Part shown: piece by piece, positions 1 through 8,069 of the stretch | Layout: each line of letters opens with the position of its first letter | Position numbering within the stretch: position 1 is the first letter of the stretch | Origin: DAOQAU01 sp964640325 | Lineage (GTDB): Bacteria > Cyanobacteriota > Vampirovibrionia > Gastranaerophilales > Gastranaerophilaceae | Assembly (NCBI GenBank): GCA_964640325.1 | Contig: CAZXID010000036.1 | Span: forward strand, 1 to 15,608 | Length of the DNA: 15,608 bases | Reading direction: 5' to 3' | The notes under the pieces: model-generated | Seen by the model: the letters and a program-made list of their open reading frames with translations, nothing else | Database searches by the model: none | Told to the model about the DNA's origin: nothing | Program-made: the position numbers and the translations under genes

Positions 1-1472
1 ATTATAAACATCGGGAATACACCAAAAACCATTACACAAAAGCTTATGATTGAAAGAACGCTAAATTCATGCATCATAATGTCTTTTAAATTATGCCATC
101 TTTCAAGCAAATTCGAGTAAAAAGTTTCGTGCAAAAGTCTTAGCATATAACAAACACTCAAAATAAGGATTAAAACGGCAATCAGAGTATATAATTTTAT
201 GGGCAAAATATCATCAAGCGATGAATTAAACGAGCCTAAAAACACCATAAATTCTCCCACAAAACCCATTAAAAGAGGCAAACCGACAGCCGCAAGAGTT
301 AAAATTATACTAAAACCTGCAAGCCTTGGCATAACTGAGGCAAGCCCTCCTAATTCAGATATTTGTCTTGTCTTAGTTCGGATATAAATTATTCCGACCA
401 CCATAAACAAACCCGCAGAAATAAGTCCATGCGAGAGCATCTGGAAAACTGCACCTGAAAAAGACATCAAATTTAAGCTGCAAAGTCCGAACAGTACAAT
501 CCCCATATGAGAAATACTTGAATATGCAACAACCCGCTTTAAATCCGTTTGTGAATACGCTATAAAAGCCGTATAAATGATATTAACAAGTGCCATAATT
601 AACAAAACAGGGACTAAAACCTTAAAAGCATCCGGAAGCATTTGCATGTTAAAACGAATTATACCAAAAGCACCCATTTTAAGTAAAACGGCAGCCAAAA
701 TCATACTCACAGGCGTCGGAGCATCCACGTGAGCATCGGGAAGCCAAGTATGCAAAGGAACCAAAGGCAATTTTACGGCAAAACCGACCAACAATAAAAT
801 TGAAATCAAAACCTGAAGCGCAAGCGGAAACTCAGGTGCGCTTACCAAAATTGAAGAAAAATCACCTGTCATTATCCCGTAAGTTGCAAAATAATAAAAA
901 TGCAGCAACAAAATACCAAGCAGCATGAACAAACTTCCGAAGAAGGTATATAAAACAAATTTCATTGCAGAAGATTTTGCCTTGGCATCGCCCCATTGAC
1001 CGATTAAAAAGTACATCGGAATAAGTTCAAGTTCCCAAAACATGAAAAATACAAACATATCCCTTGCACAAAACACCCCTAAAACGGCAGTTTGAAGCGA
1101 AAATATCAAAGAATAATAAAATTTATGTTTTTGTTTTATGTTGCTTTTGCTTGCAATCAAAGCCAAAAAGACAATTAATGAAGTTAAAATTACCATCAAA
1201 AGTGATAATCCGTCCATACCGAAGGCAAGTTTTAAACCCAAAGGCTCAATCCAACTTGAACCGAAAAAAGTTATTTCTTTATAGTAAGAAATTCCTTCGC
1301 TTTGGGGATTGAAAAAAACCAAAAACATTAAGGTATATAAAAAATGCAAGCCTGCAAAAGTTTTTGAAAACCTTCTTATTCTCACTTCATTATTTTTGAA
1401 AAAAGAAGTAAAAATGAGTCCTGATGCGACTAATGGTGAAAATATTAAAACTAAAACTGATAAGAAATTCAT
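1..1472 (-). CDS. nuoM: NADH-quinone oxidoreductase subunit M, partial (C-terminus beyond window)
   Basis: Antiporter-like proton-pumping subunit of the complex I membrane arm. I translated it on the minus strand from ATG at 1472-1470, preceded by a strong AAGGAG Shine-Dalgarno (SD). The frame stays open to the left edge, giving about 490 residues; the end (...GVFPMF...) looks like the last membrane helix, so only a short C-terminal tail is missing. Visible family marks are the segment LKLAFGMDGLSLL, the TM5 glutamate in FWELELIPM (Glu147), the TM7 lysine in AVKLPLVPLHTWLPDAH (Lys234), and LLKMGAFGIIR. These Glu and Lys residues are the conserved proton-pathway residues of Mrp-type subunits. 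The gene starts 12 bp after the nuoL stop, in the same operon. nuoN would normally follow and cannot be seen here. Confidence 0.96.
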   Translation of the reverse strand, partial: MNFLSVLVLIFSPLVASGLIFTSFFKNNEVRIRRFSKTFAGLHFLYTLMFLVFFNPQSEGISYYKEITFFGSSWIEPLGLKLAFGMDGLSLLMVILTSLIVFLALIASKSNIKQKHKFYYSLIFSLQTAVLGVFCARDMFVFFMFWELELIPMYFLIGQWGDAKAKSSAMKFVLYTFFGSLFMLLGILLLHFYYFATYGIMTGDFSSILVSAPEFPLALQVLISILLLVGFAVKLPLVPLHTWLPDAHVDAPTPVSMILAAVLLKMGAFGIIRFNMQMLPDAFKVLVPVLLIMALVNIIYTAFIAYSQTDLKRVVAYSSISHMGIVLFGLCSLNLMSFSGAVFQMLSHGLISAGLFMVVGIIYIRTKTRQISELGGLASVMPRLAGFSIILTLAAVGLPLLMGFVGEFMVFLGSFNSSLDDILPIKLYTLIAVLILILSVCYMLRLLHETFYSNLLERWHNLKDIMMHEFSVLSIISFCVMVFGVFPMFI

Positions 1473-1484
1473 TATTCTCCTTTA

Positions 1485-3395
1485 TTAATACCCGCTTAAC
1501 AACCCGAAAGACAAAATTGCAGTATAGGCAAACATAAGCACCGTAAATACAAATGCCAAAAATGCAAAAGTATAAGCCAAATAACTTTGGAAATTTCCTG
1601 TCTGCATTTTGGAGAATGTCCATGAGAACGCCCTTGTGCAAAGCGCAGATAAAATTACAACTCCATCGACCAGATATTTGTCGATAATCGAACAAATTCT
1701 TGAAGCCCAATAATATAGTTTATCGGCAATAAAATCATATAAATTGTCAATATAAAATCTGTTATAAGAAAGTTTATATAATAGAGGAAATTTTAAGGCG
1801 TTTACTCTAGAATTATAGAAAATCCAAGCAAATAAAAATCCTGTAACACCTATACTTATTGAAACAAAAGCAGGATTAACCGCCCATTTAATGTGTGGAA
1901 GCTGAGCCATTTGCGGGATAATTTTTTCAAAAACCGGCGTAAAATACCCTAAAATTATTGTGAAAAATGCAAGAATAATTATAGCTGCATTTACGATTCC
2001 GCCATGTTTTTCAGGCTCATGAGCGCCTCTGTATTTCCCCTCGAATACAAGAAAATACGACCTAAACATATAAAATGCGGTCATTAAAGAAACAAGTAAA
2101 AAGGCCTGAACATAAATAAAGTTTTTTGAACTTAACATTGAATGAAGAATCAGCTCTTTTGAATAAAATCCGCTGAAACACAAACCCGAAATTGCAACGC
2201 AACCTATTAAATAACAAAGCGCAACAATAGGAAGAACTTTTCTCATCCCCCCCATAAACCTTACATCTTGATGACTTTCAACAGAATGGATTACTATACC
2301 GGAGCAAAGGAAAAGCATTGACTTAAAGAATGCATGTGTAACAAGGTGGAAAAGCCCACCGGTAAAAGCGCCTGCACCCAAAGCCAAAAACATTAAACCC
2401 AACTGTGAATTTGTCGAATATGCCAAAATTCGCTTAAAATCAGTCTGTGTAATTGCAAAAAAAGCACAAATTAATGCGGTTATAAGCCCCACAATGGCAA
2501 TAAAATCCATAACATAATGATTAAGCACGAAAATCGGATAAAGCCTTGCCACAAGAAAAACACCGGCAGCAACCATTGTTGCAGAGTGGATTAATGCACT
2601 GACGGGCGTAGGCCCCTCCATAGCATCTGCAAGCCAAGTGTGAAGCGGAAATTGAGCTGATTTTGCGATTGCGCCCATAAGCATAAATATCGAAATTGTT
2701 ATAAAAATAAAGTCGTTTGTGTAAGAAAAAAGGTAATCTGCAATATCAGAAATTGAAGCGAAAGGTATTGTGGCAAGCTGCGGGAAACCGGAGTATTGAT
2801 ACATAAAGTAAGAAAGCGAAACAACACCGGCCAAAAGCCCAAAATCACCTATTCTATTCATTATAAAAGCTTTCTTGGCCGCTTTTGAGGCAGAGGGTTT
2901 TTTGTACCAAAATCCGATTAAAAGATAGCTTGAAACTCCGACCAATTCCCAAAACACGTAGGTCTGAAAAAGATTTGAACTTAATACAAGTCCCAACATT
3001 GAAAAGTTAAACAAGTTCAGATAGGCAAAAAATCTTGGGTAACTCGCATCATGTTTCATATATACAGAAGAATAAAGCTGCACGACAAAGCTTATTCCTG
3101 TAACCAAAACAAGCATAACAGCAGCGATATTATCGACATATACCCCTAAATTAAGGGCGTAATCTTCAATTTTTAAAAAAGGAATTGATGATTCATAGCT
3201 GAAAGTCGGATTATGTAAAATCCCAAAAAGGATACCAATTGAAAATATTAATCCCCAAAGAGTTGAAATAAGAGTTAAGCCTGAAATCAAGGGTTTTGAA
3301 TCCAGAATTCCAAAGAATTTTCCTGTTGAAATAATCAGAAAAACCCAAATGGGAAAGAATATAACGGTATAAATATTTTCAACGAAAAATTCCAC
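1485..3395 (-). CDS. nuoL: NADH-quinone oxidoreductase subunit L
   Basis: Distal antiporter-like subunit of complex I, 636 residues, within the usual family length. Translation probably begins at GTG (3395-3393) with GAGGGG upstream, 5 bp after the nuoK stop. The N-terminal helices are followed by the Mrp-antiporter core: FWELVGVSSYLLIGFW with TM5 Glu150, KKAFIMNRIGDFG, AIAKSAQFPLHTWLADAMEG with TM7 Lys245, and PVSALIHSATMVAAGVFL. The C-terminal part contains SYNRFYIDNLYDFIADKLYYW, typical of the region leading into the long lateral helix, and ends in a hydrophobic anchor. All expected charged pump residues appear intact. It is a standard NuoL rather than a stand-alone Mrp subunit, because its length and neighbours fit complex I. 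Confidence 0.97.
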   Translation of the reverse strand: MEFFVENIYTVIFFPIWVFLIISTGKFFGILDSKPLISGLTLISTLWGLIFSIGILFGILHNPTFSYESSIPFLKIEDYALNLGVYVDNIAAVMLVLVTGISFVVQLYSSVYMKHDASYPRFFAYLNLFNFSMLGLVLSSNLFQTYVFWELVGVSSYLLIGFWYKKPSASKAAKKAFIMNRIGDFGLLAGVVSLSYFMYQYSGFPQLATIPFASISDIADYLFSYTNDFIFITISIFMLMGAIAKSAQFPLHTWLADAMEGPTPVSALIHSATMVAAGVFLVARLYPIFVLNHYVMDFIAIVGLITALICAFFAITQTDFKRILAYSTNSQLGLMFLALGAGAFTGGLFHLVTHAFFKSMLFLCSGIVIHSVESHQDVRFMGGMRKVLPIVALCYLIGCVAISGLCFSGFYSKELILHSMLSSKNFIYVQAFLLVSLMTAFYMFRSYFLVFEGKYRGAHEPEKHGGIVNAAIIILAFFTIILGYFTPVFEKIIPQMAQLPHIKWAVNPAFVSISIGVTGFLFAWIFYNSRVNALKFPLLYKLSYNRFYIDNLYDFIADKLYYWASRICSIIDKYLVDGVVILSALCTRAFSWTFSKMQTGNFQSYLAYTFAFLAFVFTVLMFAYTAILSFGLLSGY

Positions 3396-3400
3396 TAAAT

Positions 3401-3736
3401 TTATCCCCTCAACTCTTTATAATCTTCTGTATTAACACTTTTTTTCTGCCTGAACATCAAATAAAATACAGACAAAGCTATTGCGACTTCGACCGCTCCC
3501 AGAGCAATATAAAAAAGTGAAAAGACAAAGCCTTCCAATTTTACATTATCAAAAAAGCTTGCAAAAGCTATAAAATTAATATTTACTGCAGTCAGCATGA
3601 ACTCTATTGATATAAGCACTTTTAATACATTTTTTGATACTATTGCGCCAAAAAATCCCATTAAAAAGAGAATTAACGCTAAAAGCAAATAATGATAAAG
3701 ACCTATGTTAAATATCAATTCTAAAATATCACTCAT
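3401..3736 (-). CDS. nuoK: NADH-quinone oxidoreductase subunit K
   Basis: Small three-helix membrane subunit of complex I (111 residues), related to MrpC. Both membrane glutamates required for proton transfer are present: Glu45 in LISIEFMLTAVNINF and Glu83 in ALGAVEVAIALSV. The ATG at 3736-3734 lies inside the 3' end of nuoJ (8-bp overlap) with GGGAG as SD, which suggests translational coupling. The C-terminus is short and polar (RQKKSVNTEDYKELRG). Confidence 0.97.
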   Translation of the reverse strand: MSDILELIFNIGLYHYLLLALILFLMGFFGAIVSKNVLKVLISIEFMLTAVNINFIAFASFFDNVKLEGFVFSLFYIALGAVEVAIALSVFYLMFRQKKSVNTEDYKELRG

Positions 3737-4277
3737 CGTTTTTCTCCCTTATAATATTGAAGGTCGAAAATCCTACAACGAGGATTAAAAGCAGTACAGA
3801 AAAAAGTTCAAATGCAATAACATAATTTGTAAAAAATCCGTCTGAAATGGCTTTGAACATTTGAAACTTGTTTATAAACATGGTTTGTTTTTGCAAAATC
3901 CAGTTTGAATTCGAACTCAAACTCAAAGATGTCGCAAGCAGGTATATAAGTGCTAAAAAAAGCACGCCCGCTGACATAAAAGTGAAATAAAATCTGGGTT
4001 TAAAAGTTAAATAGGTAGATTTATCAAGCTTATCCGAGGTAAACATTATCGCAAAAATAAATAAAATTGGAATTGCAATTCCGTATATGGCAATTTGAAT
4101 AACAGCGTTGTAATCTGCGCCAAGTAAGAAAAACAGCCCTGCAGTCGCAAAGAAAACGCATACCGCACAAATCAAAGAATACAAAATTCTGAATGAAAAA
4201 ATGCTCAAAAAAGCAAACAGAAGAATTACTCCCGCAAATCCGTAAAATATTAAGCTTTTTAAGATATCTATCTCCAC
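3729..4277 (-). CDS. nuoJ: NADH-quinone oxidoreductase subunit J
   Basis: Membrane-arm subunit of complex I, 182 residues, with about five hydrophobic segments. The best-conserved part is the stretch around GADYNAVIQIAIYGIAIPILFIFAIM (third helix), which carries the NuoJ 'YxGAI/IxVLFxFxIM' pattern in slightly diverged form. The last helix is followed by a short charged tail (FNIIREKNDE). The start is GTG at 4277-4275 with a good GAGGA SD six bases upstream; no better ATG exists near it. It overlaps nuoK by 8 bp downstream. Upstream it is separated from nuoI by 93 bp containing a palindromic repeat, the only sizeable gap in the operon. Confidence 0.94.
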   Translation of the reverse strand: MEIDILKSLIFYGFAGVILLFAFLSIFSFRILYSLICAVCVFFATAGLFFLLGADYNAVIQIAIYGIAIPILFIFAIMFTSDKLDKSTYLTFKPRFYFTFMSAGVLFLALIYLLATSLSLSSNSNWILQKQTMFINKFQMFKAISDGFFTNYVIAFELFSVLLLILVVGFSTFNIIREKNDE

Positions 4278-4293
4278 CGTTTTTCCTCTTTTA

Positions 4294-4364
4294 CGTCACC
4301 CTGAAATTGTTTCAGTGCCCCTTTTATAAAATTTTGAGATGCTGAAACAAGTTCAGCATGACAA
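4294..4364. repeat. MITE-like palindromic repeat, copy A (nuoI-nuoJ gap)
   Basis: A 71-bp element with imperfect terminal inverted repeats. The left 21 bases (4295-4315) match the reverse complement of the right end (4362-4342) at 18 of 21 positions. Each half is also a hairpin: left CTGAAA-TTG-TTTCAG, right ATGCTGAA-ACAAG-TTCAGCAT with a perfect 8-bp stem (4339-4359). The right arm differs from the left arm of copy B (13251-13327) at only 2 of 21 bases. No coding sequence lies inside. It sits in the only real gap of the nuo operon, so it would be transcribed as a structured spacer. Related GTCATCCTGAA...TTTCAG repeats are, as I recall, common in unrelated bacterial genomes. Confidence 0.8.
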
Positions 4365-4370
4365 TGTAAC

Positions 4371-4829
4371 TCATAACCCTTTCTTTATTATATTATCAGA
4401 ATAGTTCTTTTTTAAAGTATTTATGTCTAATTTTAAAGATGATTTTTTTTCATTGGCAAGGTCGAACCTTTTTGTCATAACTATAGCCCCGAACGGACAA
4501 TATTGAACACAATTTCCGCAAAAAATACATTTGTTTAAATCAATTGAATAATTTTTAGGATAAAACTTGCCTTCGGCATTTTTATCTTTTTCAATTTCGA
4601 TAGTCCCGAATGCAGGACAAACTCTCTGACACATACCGCATGCGGTACAAAGGAGTTTTTCTTTGTCATCGCTTACCAAAGCATGTTCGCCCCTAAAATG
4701 TTCATTTAAAACAGGTTTTTTTTCGGGATATTCAAGAGTAACAGGCTTTTTAAAACAGTGTTTTGCCACGGTCAAATGCCCGACTATAAGTGCTATTGTT
4801 GCTTTTAAAATATTTAAAAATGTCTTCAT
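4371..4829 (-). CDS. nuoI: NADH-quinone oxidoreductase subunit I (2x[4Fe-4S])
   Basis: Ferredoxin-like subunit (152 residues) that carries electrons towards NuoB in the peripheral arm of complex I. Two complete CxxCxxCxxxCP motifs are present: Cys61/64/67/71 (CTACGMCQRVCP) and Cys101/104/107/111 (CIFCGNCVQYCP). They would bind clusters N6a and N6b. Between the N-terminal amphipathic helix and the first motif is the conserved FRGEHAL segment (residues 45-51). The ATG (4829-4827) overlaps the nuoH stop by one base (TAATG), a typical coupled junction. It is slightly short for the family, mainly at the C-terminus. With nuoE, nuoF and nuoG absent from the operon, this is the outermost Fe-S subunit encoded here. 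Confidence 0.97.
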   Translation of the reverse strand: MKTFLNILKATIALIVGHLTVAKHCFKKPVTLEYPEKKPVLNEHFRGEHALVSDDKEKLLCTACGMCQRVCPAFGTIEIEKDKNAEGKFYPKNYSIDLNKCIFCGNCVQYCPFGAIVMTKRFDLANEKKSSLKLDINTLKKNYSDNIIKKGL

Positions 4830-5938
4830 TATTTAAAAATACCCCAATTTGTTAAAGAAAAATACTTATAAAAACTAATCCAAAGAAGGTTAAAAATTGA
4901 AACAGGCAACAAAAACTTCCATGCAAAAGCATTTAACTGACTTGATTTAAGCCGCGGCAAGGTAGCCCTTACCCACAACATGCAAATAAAGAGGGCAAAA
5001 GTTTTTAAGAAAATCCAAAATACCTGTTCAAAGTAAACCAATACTTGAGAAAAAACATTGTACCCGAAGATTTTTTCTGAGATATAGAATCCCAAAGGCG
5101 ACAAAAATCCGCCTAAAAACAAGGTGGCAACAAATGCACACATAATAAATGCCATAGCATATTCGGCAAGAAAGAAAAATGCAAATCTCATCCCCGAATA
5201 CTCGGTATTGTAGCCGCTCACAAGTTCACTTTCAGCCTCAGGCAAATCAAAAGGGCATCTGTTTAATTCGGCAAGTGCGCATATAAACATCACTACAAAG
5301 CCCAAAAATGCAGGGAATATAAACCACCCGCAAAAAGGATAAATACTTATTTGCGCGAAAACTATCTGTTTTAAATTCATAGAAGATGCCAACAAAACGA
5401 CACTCAAAAACGAAAATACCATCGGAAGTTCATAACTTATTGCCTGAACAACGGCACGAATAGAACCAATAAGTGAATATTTGTTATTACTCGCATAACC
5501 CGCCAAAAGTATTGCTATTATAGGAATAGAAGCTATAGAAATAAAAAGCAGTCCGCTTACCGAGTATGATATAAAATCAAATTCGGAACTAAACGGGATT
5601 AAGCTCCAAACAACCATTACGGGTACAAAAGCCAGTAAGGGTGCTATCATAAACAAAAATTTATCACTTTTTTCCGGCGTAATATTTTCTTTGCACAAAA
5701 GTTTTATAGCATCTGCTATTGTCTGAAAAAGCCCCCAAGGCCCGACTCTGTTCGGTCCTTTTCTTTGGGTAAATATAGCCAAAACTTTTCTTTCAAGCAA
5801 TACTAAAAATAAAACCACAAGAATTAAGACAACCGCAACAATGCAAAAAGGAAGCACAGGGAAAGTAACGGTACCTACAAAAGCAGGTATGTGAAACTTT
5901 TCCAGCAAATTCAGATATAAGAAATATAAATAATCCAT
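4829..5938 (-). CDS. nuoH: NADH-quinone oxidoreductase subunit H
   Basis: Membrane subunit joining the peripheral and membrane arms and forming most of the quinone chamber (369 residues, about eight or nine helices). Diagnostic segments are LLERKVLAIFTQRKGPNRVG (residues 47-66), the WGLFQTIADAIKLLCKE loop, and the acidic block AELNRCPFDLPEAESELV followed by SGYNTEYSGM (223-250), which belongs to the E-channel. WVRATLPRLKSSQL near the C-terminus matches the family's WxRxTLPRxRxDQL pattern. The start ATG (5938-5936) overlaps the nuoD stop by one base. The direct D-to-H junction is where nuoE, nuoF and nuoG lie in 14-gene operons; they are absent here. Confidence 0.97.
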   Translation of the reverse strand: MDYLYFLYLNLLEKFHIPAFVGTVTFPVLPFCIVAVVLILVVLFLVLLERKVLAIFTQRKGPNRVGPWGLFQTIADAIKLLCKENITPEKSDKFLFMIAPLLAFVPVMVVWSLIPFSSEFDFISYSVSGLLFISIASIPIIAILLAGYASNNKYSLIGSIRAVVQAISYELPMVFSFLSVVLLASSMNLKQIVFAQISIYPFCGWFIFPAFLGFVVMFICALAELNRCPFDLPEAESELVSGYNTEYSGMRFAFFFLAEYAMAFIMCAFVATLFLGGFLSPLGFYISEKIFGYNVFSQVLVYFEQVFWIFLKTFALFICMLWVRATLPRLKSSQLNAFAWKFLLPVSIFNLLWISFYKYFSLTNWGIFK

Positions 5939-7050
5939 TATCTGTCCACCTCCGGCAAGATTACATCGAGTGAGCCGAAAATTGTCATTAAATCCGGATA
6001 CATAGATTCAATAAGCAATTTAGGCAGAATTTGAACAGAATAATAAGAACCTGTGCGCCATTTAACTCTGTAAGAATTAGAAGTCCCCTCAGATTTCACA
6101 TAACAGCTGCAAAGCCCCCTGGGTGCTTCTACGTTTGAAATATATTCACCTTCGGGAACTTTAAGCAAATGTTGCTTAACAGTCGACAAAACCTCCCCCT
6201 GATTGCTTAAAAGCCAATCAATACATTGAGAAACTATTTTTAAACAAATTCTCATTTCTTCGATTCTGACATTATATCTGTCATAACAGTCGCCGGATTG
6301 TGCTACGGCAGTTTCAAATTCAATGTCCTTATAAACCAGATAAGGTTTTTGCTTTCTAAAGTCAACATTAATCCCACTTGCTCTTAAGTTAGGGCCCGTC
6401 ATTGAATATTGAAGCGCTGTATTTTTAGAAATAATACCGATTCCTTTTGCCCTGGCCACAAAAATCGGATTATTGGTAATTATTCCTTCGTAATCATTAA
6501 TCCTGGAAGGCATAATTTTAACAAAATCTTTTACTTTATTGAGCCAATCGGAAGAAACGTCGTGTCTTAAGCCGCCAAAGGTATAGTAATTATACATTAA
6601 ACGCTGTCCCGTAAGCTCTTCAAATAAATGTAAAATGATTTCTCTGTCCCTGAAACAGTAGAAAAGAGGGGTTGTGGCTCCCAAATCCAACATGTAAGTG
6701 CCTAGCCAAAGCAAATGTGAAGCCAATCTGTTTAATTCAAGCGTAAGAACTCTTACATATTTTGTCCTTTTGGAAATTTCAATTTTTGCAAGATTTTCAA
6801 CCGCATCACAAAGGGCATAAGAATTAAAGAATCCGCTTAAATAATCGACCCTGTCAACTGTCGGCAAATATTGCAAATAAGTGCGATTCTCCGCCATTTT
6901 TTCCATACCGCGGTGAAGATAACCGATAACCGGCTCACAAGATTTAATGACTTCACCTTCGAGTTCTAACACAAGCCTTAAAACCCCGTGAGTTGAAGGG
7001 TGTTGAGGTCCAATATTTATTTTCATTCTTGTGCGCTCTGAATTAGGCAT
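5938..7050 (-). CDS. nuoD: NADH-quinone oxidoreductase subunit D
   Basis: The 49-kDa quinone-site subunit of complex I, distantly related to NiFe-hydrogenase large subunits. Residues that match the quinone-binding pair are His21 (GPQHPSTHG) and Tyr70 (DRVDY); their 49-residue spacing equals that of the Thermus His38/Tyr87 pair. Other marks are EPVIGYLHRGMEKMAENRT, ELNRLASHLLWLG and GPNLRASG. The C-terminal QILPKLL...DLMTIFGSLDVILPEVDR recalls cyanobacterial NdhH more than proteobacterial NuoD. The usual 'APRGE.G' is replaced by APRGLCSC, a noticeable deviation. At 370 residues it is a little short. ATG at 7050 has an excellent GAGGTG SD and overlaps nuoC by 8 bp; the in-frame ATG at 7026 is the alternative start. 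Confidence 0.97.
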   Translation of the reverse strand: MPNSERTRMKINIGPQHPSTHGVLRLVLELEGEVIKSCEPVIGYLHRGMEKMAENRTYLQYLPTVDRVDYLSGFFNSYALCDAVENLAKIEISKRTKYVRVLTLELNRLASHLLWLGTYMLDLGATTPLFYCFRDREIILHLFEELTGQRLMYNYYTFGGLRHDVSSDWLNKVKDFVKIMPSRINDYEGIITNNPIFVARAKGIGIISKNTALQYSMTGPNLRASGINVDFRKQKPYLVYKDIEFETAVAQSGDCYDRYNVRIEEMRICLKIVSQCIDWLLSNQGEVLSTVKQHLLKVPEGEYISNVEAPRGLCSCYVKSEGTSNSYRVKWRTGSYYSVQILPKLLIESMYPDLMTIFGSLDVILPEVDR

Positions 7051-7501
7051 TTTTCACCTCATTCCAGGCTAATCTTTGGTCATCGGCAACATAATCCTTA
7101 CGCAAAGGATGCCCAATCCAACCTTTTGGCATAAAAAGACGTTTTAAATCAGGGTTATTTTCAAAATTTATACCAAATAAATCATAAATTTCACACTCGT
7201 CAAAGTAAACACTTTTATAAACATCAACAATTGAATTCACTTTGGGCATATTTGCGTCTAAAAGGACAGAAATTTGGCTTTGAGTGTTTAATTTTGTCGA
7301 GTAAAGAGTGTAAATTAATTCAAAAGAATCTTTTAAATCAATGGCAACGACCGACAAAAGTATATCAAAATCAAATTCTGCATTATTTTTAAGGAAGTTT
7401 AAAAGGTCAACAAGTCTTGATTTATCTACACGAATTTTATCAAAAGAATTTTCGTGTTTTATTAATTCAATATTAAAATTTTGCAAAGCATCAAAGTTCA
7501 T
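7043..7501 (-). CDS. nuoC: NADH-quinone oxidoreductase subunit C
   Basis: The 30-kDa subunit of the complex I peripheral arm (152 residues), unfused to nuoD. The signature region is clear: VNSIVDVYKSVYFDECEIYDLFGINF, then NPDLKRLFMPKGWIGHPLRKDY. These match the family pattern ERExYDxFGIxFxGHPDLRRxLxxxxWxGHPLRKDY. The N-terminal half is weakly conserved, as usual. The protein has no metal ligands and scaffolds NuoD, NuoI and NuoB. The ATG (7501-7499) lies inside the nuoB 3' end (11-bp overlap) with a GGGGGAT stretch upstream as SD; the 3' end overlaps nuoD by 8 bp. Confidence 0.95.
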   Translation of the reverse strand: MNFDALQNFNIELIKHENSFDKIRVDKSRLVDLLNFLKNNAEFDFDILLSVVAIDLKDSFELIYTLYSTKLNTQSQISVLLDANMPKVNSIVDVYKSVYFDECEIYDLFGINFENNPDLKRLFMPKGWIGHPLRKDYVADDQRLAWNEVKNA

Positions 7502-8069
7502 CGGATAAATCCCCCGAAGTCCCCCAGTATTGAATGTTTATACCGGAATCTTTAATTAAAATTTCACTTTCTTCATCAAGTTTTAGTGTCGAAACATGAG
7601 CGTCAATATATTTTTTTCTATCCAAAATTGTTTCCTTGCGGATTTTTTTCTGAAGCTTAATTATTGCATCCAAAAGCGCACTCGGTGTAGGCGGGCACAT
7701 AGGAAGATAAATATCAACAGGAATTACTTTGTCTATGCCTTTAACAACCGAATAGCTGTCTGTAAACATTCCACCGCCGCATGTGCATGCTCCCATTGCA
7801 ATTACATATTTGGGTTCAGGCATTTGTTGATACAATTTAAGCATTGCAGGGGCCATTTTGTGTGTAATTGTTCCTGCGCAAATCAACAAATCCGCCTGTC
7901 TTGGGGTTGCTCTGAAAACCTCCGAGCCGAATCGGGCAATATCAAAGTGAGCAGCTGATGTTTGCATCATTTCAATTCCGCAGCAAGAAGTAGCAAAGGT
8001 CATCGGCCAAATAGAATTTGAGCGTCCCCAGTTATAAATAAAATCTATACTTGAAATTATAACATTCAT
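7491..8069 (-). CDS. nuoB: NADH-quinone oxidoreductase subunit B (cluster N2)
   Basis: Binds the terminal Fe-S cluster N2, which reduces quinone (192 residues from the chosen start). Four cysteine ligands are visible: Cys29-Cys30 in FATSCCGIEM, Cys95 in MGACTCGGG and Cys125 in LPMCPPTP. The start is ATG 8069-8067, which forms an ATGA overlap with the nuoA stop and has a GAGGTGG SD. An in-frame ATG at 8105 would add 12 residues out of nuoA and has no comparable support. Two positions around the last ligand are unusual: Met124 replaces the glycine of the common GCPP, and Thr128 replaces the usual Arg. The IPVDIYLP...LDAIIKLQKKI stretch is close to cyanobacterial NdhK as I remember it. A roughly 50-residue polar C-terminal extension follows. 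Confidence 0.97.
   Translation of the reverse strand: MNVIISSIDFIYNWGRSNSIWPMTFATSCCGIEMMQTSAAHFDIARFGSEVFRATPRQADLLICAGTITHKMAPAMLKLYQQMPEPKYVIAMGACTCGGGMFTDSYSVVKGIDKVIPVDIYLPMCPPTPSALLDAIIKLQKKIRKETILDRKKYIDAHVSTLKLDEESEILIKDSGINIQYWGTSGDLSDEL

Noticed and set aside
1390..1710. A 106-codon minus-strand frame over the nuoL end and nuoM start
   Set aside because: It overlaps two certain genes out of frame and its product resembles no family known to me.
7596..7958. A 120-codon open frame on the plus strand across nuoB
   Set aside because: It lies wholly opposite nuoB, whose Fe-S ligands and motifs are clear, and its Cys/His-rich translation is the mirror of those conserved codons. No SD or homology was seen.
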